From NCBI GenBank assembly GCA_025997675.1, contig BNUX01000013.1:1-47884 (forward strand): 47,884 nucleotides of DNA, given 5' to 3'. Shown here one piece after another: positions 1 to 7,813 of this stretch (the first letter of the stretch is position 1; each line of letters opens with the position of its first letter). Source of the DNA: Spirochaetia bacterium (lineage in GTDB: Bacteria; Spirochaetota; Spirochaetia; Treponematales; Breznakiellaceae). The notes under the pieces are model-generated. The model was given only the letters and a program-made list of their open reading frames with translations. It did not search any database and was not told where the DNA came from. A program made the position numbers and the translations under genes.

Positions 1-119
1 AGCATCACCCCCCCGCCAATCCGGGACAGTTCCACCCCGGAGTCCTCCCGGGCATAGCGCTCGGATAGATTGTTTAAGGCCTCAAGGACCACATCCGGAA
101 AATCGCGCTTAAGCTGAAT
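1..119. other. Left edge: expected cytidylate kinase N-terminal part not readable
   Basis: The gene that starts at 120 carries the C-terminal half of a cytidylate kinase, so the preceding bases should encode its middle part. In the same frame only about 14 codons (78-119, reading like G-L-K-D-H-I-R-K-I) fit. TAA at 75-77 and TAG at 66-68 interrupt it, and the other two plus frames also have stops. On the minus strand the same bases are open from 191 down to the window edge and read like ordinary protein, without an ATG. This may be a partial divergent gene, a rearrangement, a frameshifted kinase or an assembly fault; the window is too short to decide. Confidence 0.3.
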
Positions 120-2165
120 GTGGTGGTTGAGGGCCGGGATATGACCTCCGTGGTTTTCCCCCGGGCGGAACACCGGTTTTACCTGGATGCCTCACCGGAA
201 GCCCGGGCTAAACGGCGCTTTGACCAGGGGGTTTCCCGGCTCAGTGTGGAGGAGATCCTGGCCGCTATCCGGGAACGGGATGAAATCGACAAAAATAAAG
301 CCGAAGGAAGCCTAAAAATTGTTCCGGGAGTGGTGTATTTGGACACATCGGGCTTGACCATAAGCCAAGTTTATGAGAAATTAATAGGGAACATAACGAA
401 TACAAGGATAGAGGAAATAACCATGGTGCAGTTGGAAGTGGAATCGGACACTAGTCCGATAGAAGAGCCGGACGTACAAAAAAGCGCAAATTCACAGGAA
501 CAATTACAGGAGAAGTACCTCAAAAGTCTTGAACAGCTCGAAGAAGGGCAGTTGGTAGACGGTCACATCATTCAGGTTACCCCTGATCAGGTCTATATTG
601 ACGTGGGGTATAAGTCGGAGGGCAAGATTCCCATTGGGGAATTCAAGGAAATCCCCAATATCGGGGATGTGGTGCCGGTTATTCTCATCACCAAGGAGAA
701 TAATTACGGGGAAGTGATTGTTTCCAAAAAGCAGGCGGACATCAAGATCTTTTGGAGGAACCTGCGTCAGGCCTTCCATGATCACACCACGGTGAAGGGG
801 ACCATCGAAAAGCTCGTTAAAGGCGGCTTTGATGTGGACATCGGCGGGGGGACGCGGGCTTTCCTGCCTTTCAGCCAAGCCGATACCCAAAGGGTGGACA
901 ATCCGGAGAGCTTTCTGGGGATGAAGACCAGTTTCTACGTGGAACGGATCTACTCCGATGGCAAAATGAATATAGTAGTAAACCGCCGTAAATGGCTTGA
1001 GGAAGAACTTGAGCAAAAACGGAGGGCTTTCTTTGAAAAGACCCATGTTGGGGACGACATCACCGGGACGGTAAAGAGCTTTACCTCCTTCGGCGCCTTT
1101 ATCGATCTGGGGGGCTTCGACGGCCTGCTCCACATCAACGATATGAGCTGGGGCCATGTAACCAAGCCCAAGGACTTTGTCAGGAAAGGGCAGGAGGTTC
1201 AGCTCAAGGTTATCCGCATCGATCCCCAGGAAAAGCGGATAAATCTTTCCTTAAAGCATTTTTCCGATGATCCCTGGGTCCATTTTGAAGACAAGTACCA
1301 TGTGAACGACATTATCAGGGGCAAGGTAACCAAGCTCACCGAGTTCGGCGCCTTTGTGGAGCTTGAGGAAGGCATTGAAGGGCTGGTGCATATCTCGGAA
1401 TTCTCCTGGGTAAAGAAGGTCCAAAGGCCCGAGGAAATGCTTTCCATCGGTGACGAAACCGAATGTATGATCCTGGGCTACGATCTCCAGGCGGGTAGGG
1501 TGTCCTTAGGTCTTAAACAGGTCACCACCAACCCCTGGACAGAAATCGAAGCGAACTACCCCGTGGGAACCCGGCTTAGGCGGAAGGTGGCGAAGCTGGC
1601 CAACACCGGGGCCTTTATTGAGTTGGAAGAGGGTATCGACGGCTTCCTCCACGGGGATGATATTTCCTGGACCAAGAAGATCAAACATCCGGGAAGCGAG
1701 TTTTCCGTAGGCCAGGAAATTGAGTTCATGGTTATCAGCGTTGATGCGGAGGACAAGCATATCCGGCTGGGCATTAAGCAGCTTTCGGAAGATCCCTGGA
1801 AGAGTTTTGCCGCAAGCTATAGGCCCGGTTCCCTGGTGGAAGGCGAGGTTTCATCGATCACCGATTTCGGCGTGTTTGTCCGGGTACCCGGAGGCATTGA
1901 GGGGCTTATCCATAAGAACAACCTGCCGGAAAAGCGTGAGGATAATCCGGATGAGCTCCTTAAAAAGTACAATGTCGGGGATAAGATTAAGGCGGTGGTG
2001 CTGGAATTGCAGCCTGATAAGCAGAAGGTGGCGTTCTCCATCAAGGATTATCAGAAGAAGGTCCAGCGGGAGGAAGTGTCCCGGTACATGGCGGCGGATG
2101 AATCCGATGGTTCCACGTTTACCCTTGGAGATTTTTTCAAGTCAAAAAATGCTCCTGAAGGGTAA
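120..2165 (+). CDS. rpsA: Cytidylate kinase C-terminal segment fused to 30S ribosomal protein S1
   Basis: Residues 1-95 match the C-terminal half of cytidylate kinase (V-E-G-R-D-M-T, the Y-L-D-A-S-P-E-x-R-A-x-R-R lid region, R-E-R-D-x-x-D-x-x-R-like helix), which phosphorylates CMP. The N-terminal P-loop half is absent from the window. After a linker, about residues 140-670 hold six S1/OB-fold repeats (starting near 143, 222, 310, 397, 484 and 570), the normal number for ribosomal protein S1, which binds mRNA on the 30S subunit. The kinase-S1 fusion is known in treponemes. The start at 120 (GTG) is only the first possible codon after in-frame stops. A better start for S1 alone is ATG 423, preceded by AGAGG at 410-414. 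The S1 call is firm. Whether the kinase part is functional is doubtful from this sequence. Confidence 0.9.
   Translation: MVVEGRDMTSVVFPRAEHRFYLDASPEARAKRRFDQGVSRLSVEEILAAIRERDEIDKNKAEGSLKIVPGVVYLDTSGLTISQVYEKLIGNITNTRIEEITMVQLEVESDTSPIEEPDVQKSANSQEQLQEKYLKSLEQLEEGQLVDGHIIQVTPDQVYIDVGYKSEGKIPIGEFKEIPNIGDVVPVILITKENNYGEVIVSKKQADIKIFWRNLRQAFHDHTTVKGTIEKLVKGGFDVDIGGGTRAFLPFSQADTQRVDNPESFLGMKTSFYVERIYSDGKMNIVVNRRKWLEEELEQKRRAFFEKTHVGDDITGTVKSFTSFGAFIDLGGFDGLLHINDMSWGHVTKPKDFVRKGQEVQLKVIRIDPQEKRINLSLKHFSDDPWVHFEDKYHVNDIIRGKVTKLTEFGAFVELEEGIEGLVHISEFSWVKKVQRPEEMLSIGDETECMILGYDLQAGRVSLGLKQVTTNPWTEIEANYPVGTRLRRKVAKLANTGAFIELEEGIDGFLHGDDISWTKKIKHPGSEFSVGQEIEFMVISVDAEDKHIRLGIKQLSEDPWKSFAASYRPGSLVEGEVSSITDFGVFVRVPGGIEGLIHKNNLPEKREDNPDELLKKYNVGDKIKAVVLELQPDKQKVAFSIKDYQKKVQREEVSRYMAADESDGSTFTLGDFFKSKNAPEG
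410..425 (+). promoter_or_regulatory. Internal ribosome binding site and ATG for S1 alone
   Basis: AGAGG at 410-414 lies 8 bases before ATG 423, inside the fused reading frame and exactly in the linker between kinase and S1 parts. Initiation here would give a 580-residue S1 of normal size independent of the kinase part. This is inference from spacing and Shine-Dalgarno match. Confidence 0.5.
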
Positions 2166-2168
2166 TCT

Positions 2169-3692
2169 GTGCTCTCAACCATAGACATCCAAAAGTTTAA
2201 TACCCTGATTGAGATTAACGCGCTCATCAACTCAAACTATACGGACGTCGATGAGCTGTTGACCAGGATTCTTGAATCCGCTACCCGGTTATGCGATGGA
2301 GAAGCCTCAAGTCTCCTCATGGTAGACCATGAACGCGGGGAGCTTCAGTTTAAAATAGCCCTGGGGATTAAAGGAGCGGAGGTAAAAAAGTTCACCGTGA
2401 AATTTGGAGAGGGTATAGCCGGATGGGTTGCGGCAAACAACGAGTCTGTTATAGTGAACGATGTTATCAACGACAAGCGCCATCTGAGCGCCATTTCTAA
2501 TCAAATAGGCTATCCTTCCAAAACCATGCTTGCGGTTCCCATGCATAACAGGGATGAGTGTGTCGGTGTGATTGAGCTCTTAAACAAAAAAGATAATCAC
2601 TATTTTACCAATGATGATCTTGAATGGCTTGAAATATTTGCCAACCAGGCGGCCATAGCCATTCAGAACGCCCGGAGTTTTGAACATGCCCGGCTTGCGG
2701 TAGAATCACTGCAGGATCAGATTAAAACCGATATGGGCTACCACACCATGATTGCCAAAAGCCCGGCGATCATTGAAAAGCTCGAGATTATCGACCGGAT
2801 TGCAAAAACCGATTCTTCGGTGTTGATCCTGGGGGAGAGCGGGGTAGGGAAGGAAATTTTTGCCGAGCAGATACACCTCCGCAGTCCCCGCAGAAAGGCG
2901 CCATTCATACGGGTAAACTGCGCCGCCCTTCCCGAGGGCCTTCTGGAGAGCGAACTCTTTGGCCATGTTAAAGGGGCCTTTACCGGGGCTATCCAGACCC
3001 GGCGGGGCCGTTTTGAGCTGGCCAACAATGGAACTATTTTTCTTGACGAGATTGGGGATCTTCCCCTCCCGCTCCAGGCGAAACTGCTCCGGGTCATCCA
3101 GCAAAAGACCTTCGAGAAAGTAGGCTCTGAAACATCGCTTACGGTGAACGTCCGCATCCTGGCGGCCACCAACAAGGATATCGAAACCCTGGTTGATAAG
3201 GGGGAATTCCGGAGCGATCTGTACTACCGGCTGAATGTGCTGCCCATCTATGTTCCGCCCCTGCGGCAGCGTACTGAGGATATTCCGGAACTGGCGGAGT
3301 ACTTTCTAAAAAAGTTCGCCCGGGAAACCAAGAAGCAGTTTGCGGGGTTTTCCAATGAGGCTATGGAAGCAATGCTTTCCTATTCCTGGCCCGGAAACAT
3401 ACGGGAGTTGGAAAATGCTATTGAGCGCTCTTGTGTGATAGGAAAAAATTCCTGGATACGGAAGGAGGATCTCTTTTTGAACTCCGGCAATGAAACCGGG
3501 AGTGAAGGGGAAGGGGAGGGGGCCCGGGATCTTAAAACGGCGATCAACGTATTCAAGGCCCATTTTATTCAAAAGGTCCTGGAAGAAAATAACTGGAATC
3601 AAACCGAGACCGCGAAATCCCTGGATATCCAGCGGACCTATTTATCGCGGCTCATCAAAGAATTAGATATTATGAACCTAAAGGAGAAATGA
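2169..3692 (+). CDS. GAF-domain sigma-54-dependent transcriptional activator
   Basis: This is a 507-residue enhancer-binding protein. Residues about 15-170 form a GAF sensor domain. Residues about 190-420 form the AAA+ sigma-54 interaction domain with Walker A G-E-S-G-V-G-K-E (222-229), the G-A-F-T-G-A loop that contacts sigma-54 (269-274) and Walker B F-L-D-E-I-G (291-296). A Fis-type helix-turn-helix ends the protein (about 470-505). There is no receiver domain, so it probably senses a small molecule or redox signal directly rather than a kinase. The start is GTG 2169 with GAAGGG six bases upstream, three bases after the rpsA stop, so it is probably co-transcribed with rpsA. The architecture resembles NifA/FhlA-like activators. 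The ligand and target promoters are not evident. Confidence 0.92.
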   Translation: MLSTIDIQKFNTLIEINALINSNYTDVDELLTRILESATRLCDGEASSLLMVDHERGELQFKIALGIKGAEVKKFTVKFGEGIAGWVAANNESVIVNDVINDKRHLSAISNQIGYPSKTMLAVPMHNRDECVGVIELLNKKDNHYFTNDDLEWLEIFANQAAIAIQNARSFEHARLAVESLQDQIKTDMGYHTMIAKSPAIIEKLEIIDRIAKTDSSVLILGESGVGKEIFAEQIHLRSPRRKAPFIRVNCAALPEGLLESELFGHVKGAFTGAIQTRRGRFELANNGTIFLDEIGDLPLPLQAKLLRVIQQKTFEKVGSETSLTVNVRILAATNKDIETLVDKGEFRSDLYYRLNVLPIYVPPLRQRTEDIPELAEYFLKKFARETKKQFAGFSNEAMEAMLSYSWPGNIRELENAIERSCVIGKNSWIRKEDLFLNSGNETGSEGEGEGARDLKTAINVFKAHFIQKVLEENNWNQTETAKSLDIQRTYLSRLIKELDIMNLKEK

Positions 3693-3694
3693 GT

Positions 3695-4384
3695 ATGGCA
3701 ACAACGGAAGAGATAAAAGAAACACGCAGCTTTAGTGATGCCCTTGCAAATTTCATTCAGAGTAACCGCAAGGCTCTACTCTTTAGCATGATTGCGGCGG
3801 TGGTTCTGGTGATAGGTTTTATCGCCGGGTTTACTATTCGGGATGCATTACGTATAAAAGCTATCACTGCGGTTGAGGATTTTGCCCGGCGCTATGATAT
3901 CCTGGTGATGGATATTAACGAAAGCGCCAAGGCGGCGGATGTAGAAGCCCTGCTGGAGGAGCTTAACGCCTTTGGGGCAAAGCATTCGTCCTACGCCGGC
4001 GCCCGGGCCTATTCCCTTTCGGCATCCATCTATGCGGAACGGAAGGATTGGGGGGAGGCGGAAAAAGCCTGGACGCTTTCCGCCAAGGCGGCGGGGAAAT
4101 CGTACCTGGCCCCGGTGGCGCTGTTTAACGCTGCGGTAGCTGCGGAAGAGCAGGGGAACCCGGAGGAGGCCATCAGCCTTTATACCGAAAGCGCCGCCCA
4201 TAGTTCCAATTTTCCCGGCGCCGCCCGTGCCCAGTTTGCAATCGGACGGCTAGAGGAAGCCCAGGGCGATACCCAGGCCGCCCTTGAGGCGTACCGGCGC
4301 ATACCGGAAAAATGGAAAAACGAAACTACCTGGATCAATCTGGCTCAAGACCGGATCATTGTTCTTTCGGCTCCCGGTTCCTGA
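3695..4384 (+). CDS. Membrane-anchored TPR protein (YfgM-like)
   Basis: A predicted protein of 229 residues with a short cytoplasmic N-terminus, one transmembrane helix (about 28-47) and an alanine-rich helical C-terminal part with tetratricopeptide-like repeats (about 90-220, for example A-x-x-x-x-G-N-P-E-E-A-I-S-L-Y). This topology matches YfgM-like proteins that assist secretion or envelope assembly, but the exact role is unknown. ATG 3695 was preferred over ATG 3689 because AAGGAG at 3681-3686 is correctly spaced only for 3695. The alternative start overlaps the previous stop as ATGA. The downstream lipoprotein overlaps its stop (TGATG), so the genes are translationally coupled. Confidence 0.75.
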   Translation: MATTEEIKETRSFSDALANFIQSNRKALLFSMIAAVVLVIGFIAGFTIRDALRIKAITAVEDFARRYDILVMDINESAKAADVEALLEELNAFGAKHSSYAGARAYSLSASIYAERKDWGEAEKAWTLSAKAAGKSYLAPVALFNAAVAAEEQGNPEEAISLYTESAAHSSNFPGAARAQFAIGRLEEAQGDTQAALEAYRRIPEKWKNETTWINLAQDRIIVLSAPGS

Positions 4385-5163
4385 TGAAAAAAAGGCGGCT
4401 TTTCCATTTTGTAGTATCTCTCCTCATAACCGGCAGTACCCTTGGCCTTGGGTCCTGCGGGATTGAGGATTATCCGTATCTTGACCCGGTTGATTCGGGA
4501 ATTCCCCTGCGGCTCAATACAACGGCTTTCATCAGGCTTCCGGATTTTTCAGGCAATATATACTTCCGGACCTTCGTTATTTATTACCGTATTTATATCA
4601 GTGGGTTATCCATTCCGGGAACGGTGTCCACCAGCCAGATGTATCAGATTAATTCTTCCTTAACTTCCGATTATAACGCGATGCTTTCCTATACCGATAC
4701 GAGCAGCACTACCACGGCGCCCTCCAACATGGGGAGTGTTTTTTCCAACCGGAGATATTATACCCTGGCTTTAGAAAACGCATCTATTGATAACGTTTTA
4801 GGTTCTGCCGGGGGGGGGGTTATTACCTTGGATTTTGCCGATACCAGCGGGAGGCCATCCCTTATTATTGGAGATACCCGTATGCCTTCCAATAATCCCT
4901 ATGCCCGGTATCGGCTTTTCCGGTATTCCGAAAGCGGCTTTATGCGTCCCTATGCGGATAACCGTTATTTCGTAAATTCCAATGACATAAATAATGGCGC
5001 CTATATAAATACTGCTACCTACACCAATCTGGATGTTCAGTATAATTCTGCTTCCGGTTATACCTACGTATCCATGTACATTCTTGCCTATGGGGTAGAC
5101 AGCAACTTCTCCAATATCTATAGTACCCCGACTTTTATCGGCGTTTTTCGTTTACCCGACTAA
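4384..5163 (+). CDS. Putative lipoprotein
   Basis: A 259-residue protein with a typical lipoprotein signal: M-K-K-R-R, a hydrophobic core and a relaxed spirochaete-type lipobox L-G-S-C with the lipidated cysteine at residue 25. The mature part is rich in Ser, Thr, Tyr and Asn with no recognised catalytic motif, suggesting a beta-rich surface or periplasmic protein. The start ATG 4384 shares its A with the TGA stop of the TPR gene; longer starts upstream would destroy the signal peptide. It is the last gene of the plus-strand block and is followed by a repeat array. The family was not recognised. Confidence 0.75.
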   Translation: MKKRRLFHFVVSLLITGSTLGLGSCGIEDYPYLDPVDSGIPLRLNTTAFIRLPDFSGNIYFRTFVIYYRIYISGLSIPGTVSTSQMYQINSSLTSDYNAMLSYTDTSSTTTAPSNMGSVFSNRRYYTLALENASIDNVLGSAGGGVITLDFADTSGRPSLIIGDTRMPSNNPYARYRLFRYSESGFMRPYADNRYFVNSNDINNGAYINTATYTNLDVQYNSASGYTYVSMYILAYGVDSNFSNIYSTPTFIGVFRLPD

Positions 5164-5244
5164 CAAACCAAACCACCGGAAAGGGGCACTCTTAACTAGC
5201 TATAATGTATATTCTGTCTACTTATTAAGGAGCGTCAAAATTTT

Positions 5245-5411
5245 AGCTTATTTTTCGGCATAATAAGCTTATTTTGCCGCATTTTAAGCTTATTTTTCCG
5301 AATTTTCGCTTATTTTGCTGTATCCTTAGCTTATTATGCTCCATTTTAAGCCTATTATGCCGCATCCTTAGCTTATTTTAGGGCATTTTAAGCTTATTAT
5401 GCCCCATTTTT
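5245..5411. repeat. Eight tandem 21-bp AT-rich repeats
   Basis: Eight imperfect units start at 5245, 5266, 5287, 5307, 5328, 5349, 5370 and 5391, a period of 21 (one unit is 20). The consensus core is AGCTTATTATGCCGCATTTT. Several junctions create the palindromes TAAGCTTA or AATAAGCTTATT. The array occupies almost the whole gap between the convergent lipoprotein and radical SAM genes and has no spacers, so it is not a CRISPR. No frame stays open across it because of the 20-base unit. Confidence 0.85.
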
Positions 5412-5422
5412 GGGGATAGAAT

Positions 5423-7813
5423 TCACGCCCCTTGGTTGCTTGACCAGTAGAGGGAATGGTAAATGGTAAAATATGAATCCGGTTGGGTTGGGTCCCGGCG
5501 GCTTTTTGCAAGAACTGTTTTTCGGTTTAAGGTATATAGGGATCTGCCGGAACCGGTCATTTTAAGGCGGTAATTTTTTTCATCAAATGCGGGGACTAAA
5601 TCCTCGCCGCCATTCGGTGATTGGTATAGGGCGCCCCAGAGCAGCGATGGGATTGAGTATTTCTTTGCGCCGCTGGGGATTCGTACTTTAATTGCTTCCT
5701 TTACCATAATGCCGGCGGGAAGATTGGTATTTATTTTTTGGATAAACTCATCCGGGGAAAAGTTTTCGCCCTCATGGAGCTCTAAGTCAATGTTGGCAAT
5801 CTCGCCGCCTGCGCTGATGCCCAGGGATAAGGGGGACGCAAAATCCAGTTTGGGGGTGGGATTAAAGCCCTGGGTGAATAAGACCGGTATTCCGGCACGC
5901 ATAAAGGCCATGGAGAACAATTCAACCAGGGCTAAATGGGGAAGGAAGACTGCGGAATCCCGTTTTTCAAAGGAAAACAGGATACGCAGGGTCATGGGGT
6001 CCTGCTTTTGTAGTTCAATGATCGGAGCTTTAACACGAAGTGAATTATCAGCATATATGGTATTGTATACTATTTTAGCATCCTTGGCACAGTTTCCACA
6101 GGGGCTATTACATTTATCTGTACATGGTGAAGTATATTCTTCCAGTTTCGATTTTTCATATTCATGTTTAAAGAAACGTACCGCCGTACCGCTGCTAATA
6201 CAATCCCAGGGTAGGGGATCTTCCGTGTTCTTAGGTCCTTGGATCGCTTGAACCAAGGGTGCATGGGTATCCAACAAATCCGCCCAAACGTCTTTTTTTA
6301 TATGCTCATCCCAGGCGTCTAACCGACAGCCGCGGGCATAGGCTTCTTCGATAAGGTCCCCTACCCGCTCATCCCCCCGGCTCAGGACCCCCTCAATAGT
6401 TGCAATAAAGGGATCGTTATAGCTAACCTTGTGCCCGCGGGGTTTCAAATTGTTTCGGATATGGTCGATCTTCGCCCTAGCGGTGTTTTCGTCAATCTGG
6501 GCTGCCCATTGATAGGGGGTATGAGGCTTGGGGATAAAGGCCCCTACGTTGATATTGACGTGCATCCCGGTGCGGTGGGCAATTTCCAGGATAAACGCAA
6601 CAATCTCCTGTTCTTCCGAACCGGTACCACCCACCGGGAGACCCACCATAAAATAAAATTTGGCGCCCCGCCAGCCCTTGCGTTTGGCTTCCGTCAGAAT
6701 AGCGGCCACCGTATCCCTGCTTACTTCTTTGTTAATCGCCATCTGCCAGGCGTCCGCCGGGGTTTCTACGGCAAAGGTAAGCCCGCTTTTCCGTACCATA
6801 GACACCTTTTCTAACAGGGGAAGTGAAAAGGTGGAAACCCTCAAGGAGGGAAGCTGGAAGGAAATATGCCGGGAAGCGTATTCATCGTTCAGTGATTCTA
6901 CCAGGGAGTCGATATGCTGATAGTCTCCGGTGGACAGGGATGACAGGCTTATTTCCCGGTAGCCCCCGGAATTGATAAAGGCTGCCGCCTCCTTCCGAAT
7001 AGTGTCCGCGCTCTTTTGCCGCATGGGACGGTACCAGGTTCCGGCATGACAGAAACGGCAGCCGTTGGGACAGCCCCGCATTATTTCTACGGCGCCGTGG
7101 TGCTGTACCGTTTTTATGCTGGCAACCGGGAAAACCGCCGCTCCGGGCGCCCGGGATGAAAACCCGGAATCGACGGCGCGGACGGCCCGTTTTTTTCCCG
7201 CCGTCCAGATTGAAGGATGTGCGCAGATCTTTTCCAGGAGTTCCCCCCTACCCGCCCCCGCCAGTTTCAGATCCCGCAGTTCCATTGAAAGGTCAAAAAA
7301 ACCGGCCTCCGCCTCCCCTATCCAAAAGGCGTCGATAAACCGCTCGTAGGGCAAGGGGTTGGAAACACAGGGGCCCCCCATGATGACGATGGGGTCACCC
7401 TCCCCTCTTTCCGTCCGCTTAAGGGGTATGAATCCCCGGTCCAGCATGGCGAGCACCCCGGTTATTCCTAATTCATACCCCAGGGTAAACATCAAAACAT
7501 CAAGGCTTTGAAGGCTTATCCCCGTATCAAGGCCGTAGAGGGGGATATTGCGGGAACGCAGGAGGTCCTCAAAATCCGGGGCAGGGGCAAAGGCGCGGTC
7601 GCAGGAAACGGCAGTAATACTGTTGAGCCGGTTGTAGATTATCCGGAACGCCTGGTTAGACATGCCGATTTCATACAGATCCGGAAAGGCGATGAGCATG
7701 TTCAGTGCAGCGTTCCGTTTGGCAAGCCGGCCGTATTCCCCCCCGGTGTACCGGGCGGGCTTCTCCACGGTTAATAACAATTCCCCAAACTGCAGGGGAT
7801 CAATATAGGTCAA
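5423..7813 (-). CDS. Radical SAM protein fused to DUF2344
   Basis: A 796-residue protein. The N-terminal part (about 35-200) resembles the B12-binding-like region of this radical SAM subfamily. The radical SAM core follows, with the cluster-binding motif C-P-N-G-C-R-F-C (Cys248, Cys252, Cys255). From about residue 605 to the end lies DUF2344 (F-L-P-H-L-A-L and F-N-P-T-P-K-L-D-F-A-S-P-L-S-L-G). In many bacteria the two parts are separate or fused proteins of unknown function, often near ribosome or cell-wall genes. The start overlaps the rodA stop as ATGA (7810-7813), so it is the last gene of the cell-shape block and coupled to rodA. The substrate is unknown. Confidence 0.88.
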   Translation of the reverse strand: MTYIDPLQFGELLLTVEKPARYTGGEYGRLAKRNAALNMLIAFPDLYEIGMSNQAFRIIYNRLNSITAVSCDRAFAPAPDFEDLLRSRNIPLYGLDTGISLQSLDVLMFTLGYELGITGVLAMLDRGFIPLKRTERGEGDPIVIMGGPCVSNPLPYERFIDAFWIGEAEAGFFDLSMELRDLKLAGAGRGELLEKICAHPSIWTAGKKRAVRAVDSGFSSRAPGAAVFPVASIKTVQHHGAVEIMRGCPNGCRFCHAGTWYRPMRQKSADTIRKEAAAFINSGGYREISLSSLSTGDYQHIDSLVESLNDEYASRHISFQLPSLRVSTFSLPLLEKVSMVRKSGLTFAVETPADAWQMAINKEVSRDTVAAILTEAKRKGWRGAKFYFMVGLPVGGTGSEEQEIVAFILEIAHRTGMHVNINVGAFIPKPHTPYQWAAQIDENTARAKIDHIRNNLKPRGHKVSYNDPFIATIEGVLSRGDERVGDLIEEAYARGCRLDAWDEHIKKDVWADLLDTHAPLVQAIQGPKNTEDPLPWDCISSGTAVRFFKHEYEKSKLEEYTSPCTDKCNSPCGNCAKDAKIVYNTIYADNSLRVKAPIIELQKQDPMTLRILFSFEKRDSAVFLPHLALVELFSMAFMRAGIPVLFTQGFNPTPKLDFASPLSLGISAGGEIANIDLELHEGENFSPDEFIQKINTNLPAGIMVKEAIKVRIPSGAKKYSIPSLLWGALYQSPNGGEDLVPAFDEKNYRLKMTGSGRSLYTLNRKTVLAKSRRDPTQPDSYFTIYHSLYWSSNQGA

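Noticed and set aside
504..1157. Long antisense open frame inside rpsA and similar long frames opposite mrdA, mreB, rpoD, dnaG and ptsI
   Set aside because: They are antisense shadows of GC-balanced coding frames with no start signals of their own.
5245..5411. CRISPR array
   Set aside because: The units are contiguous 21-mers without unique spacers and no cas genes are near. The same holds for the arrays at 27900 and 45311.
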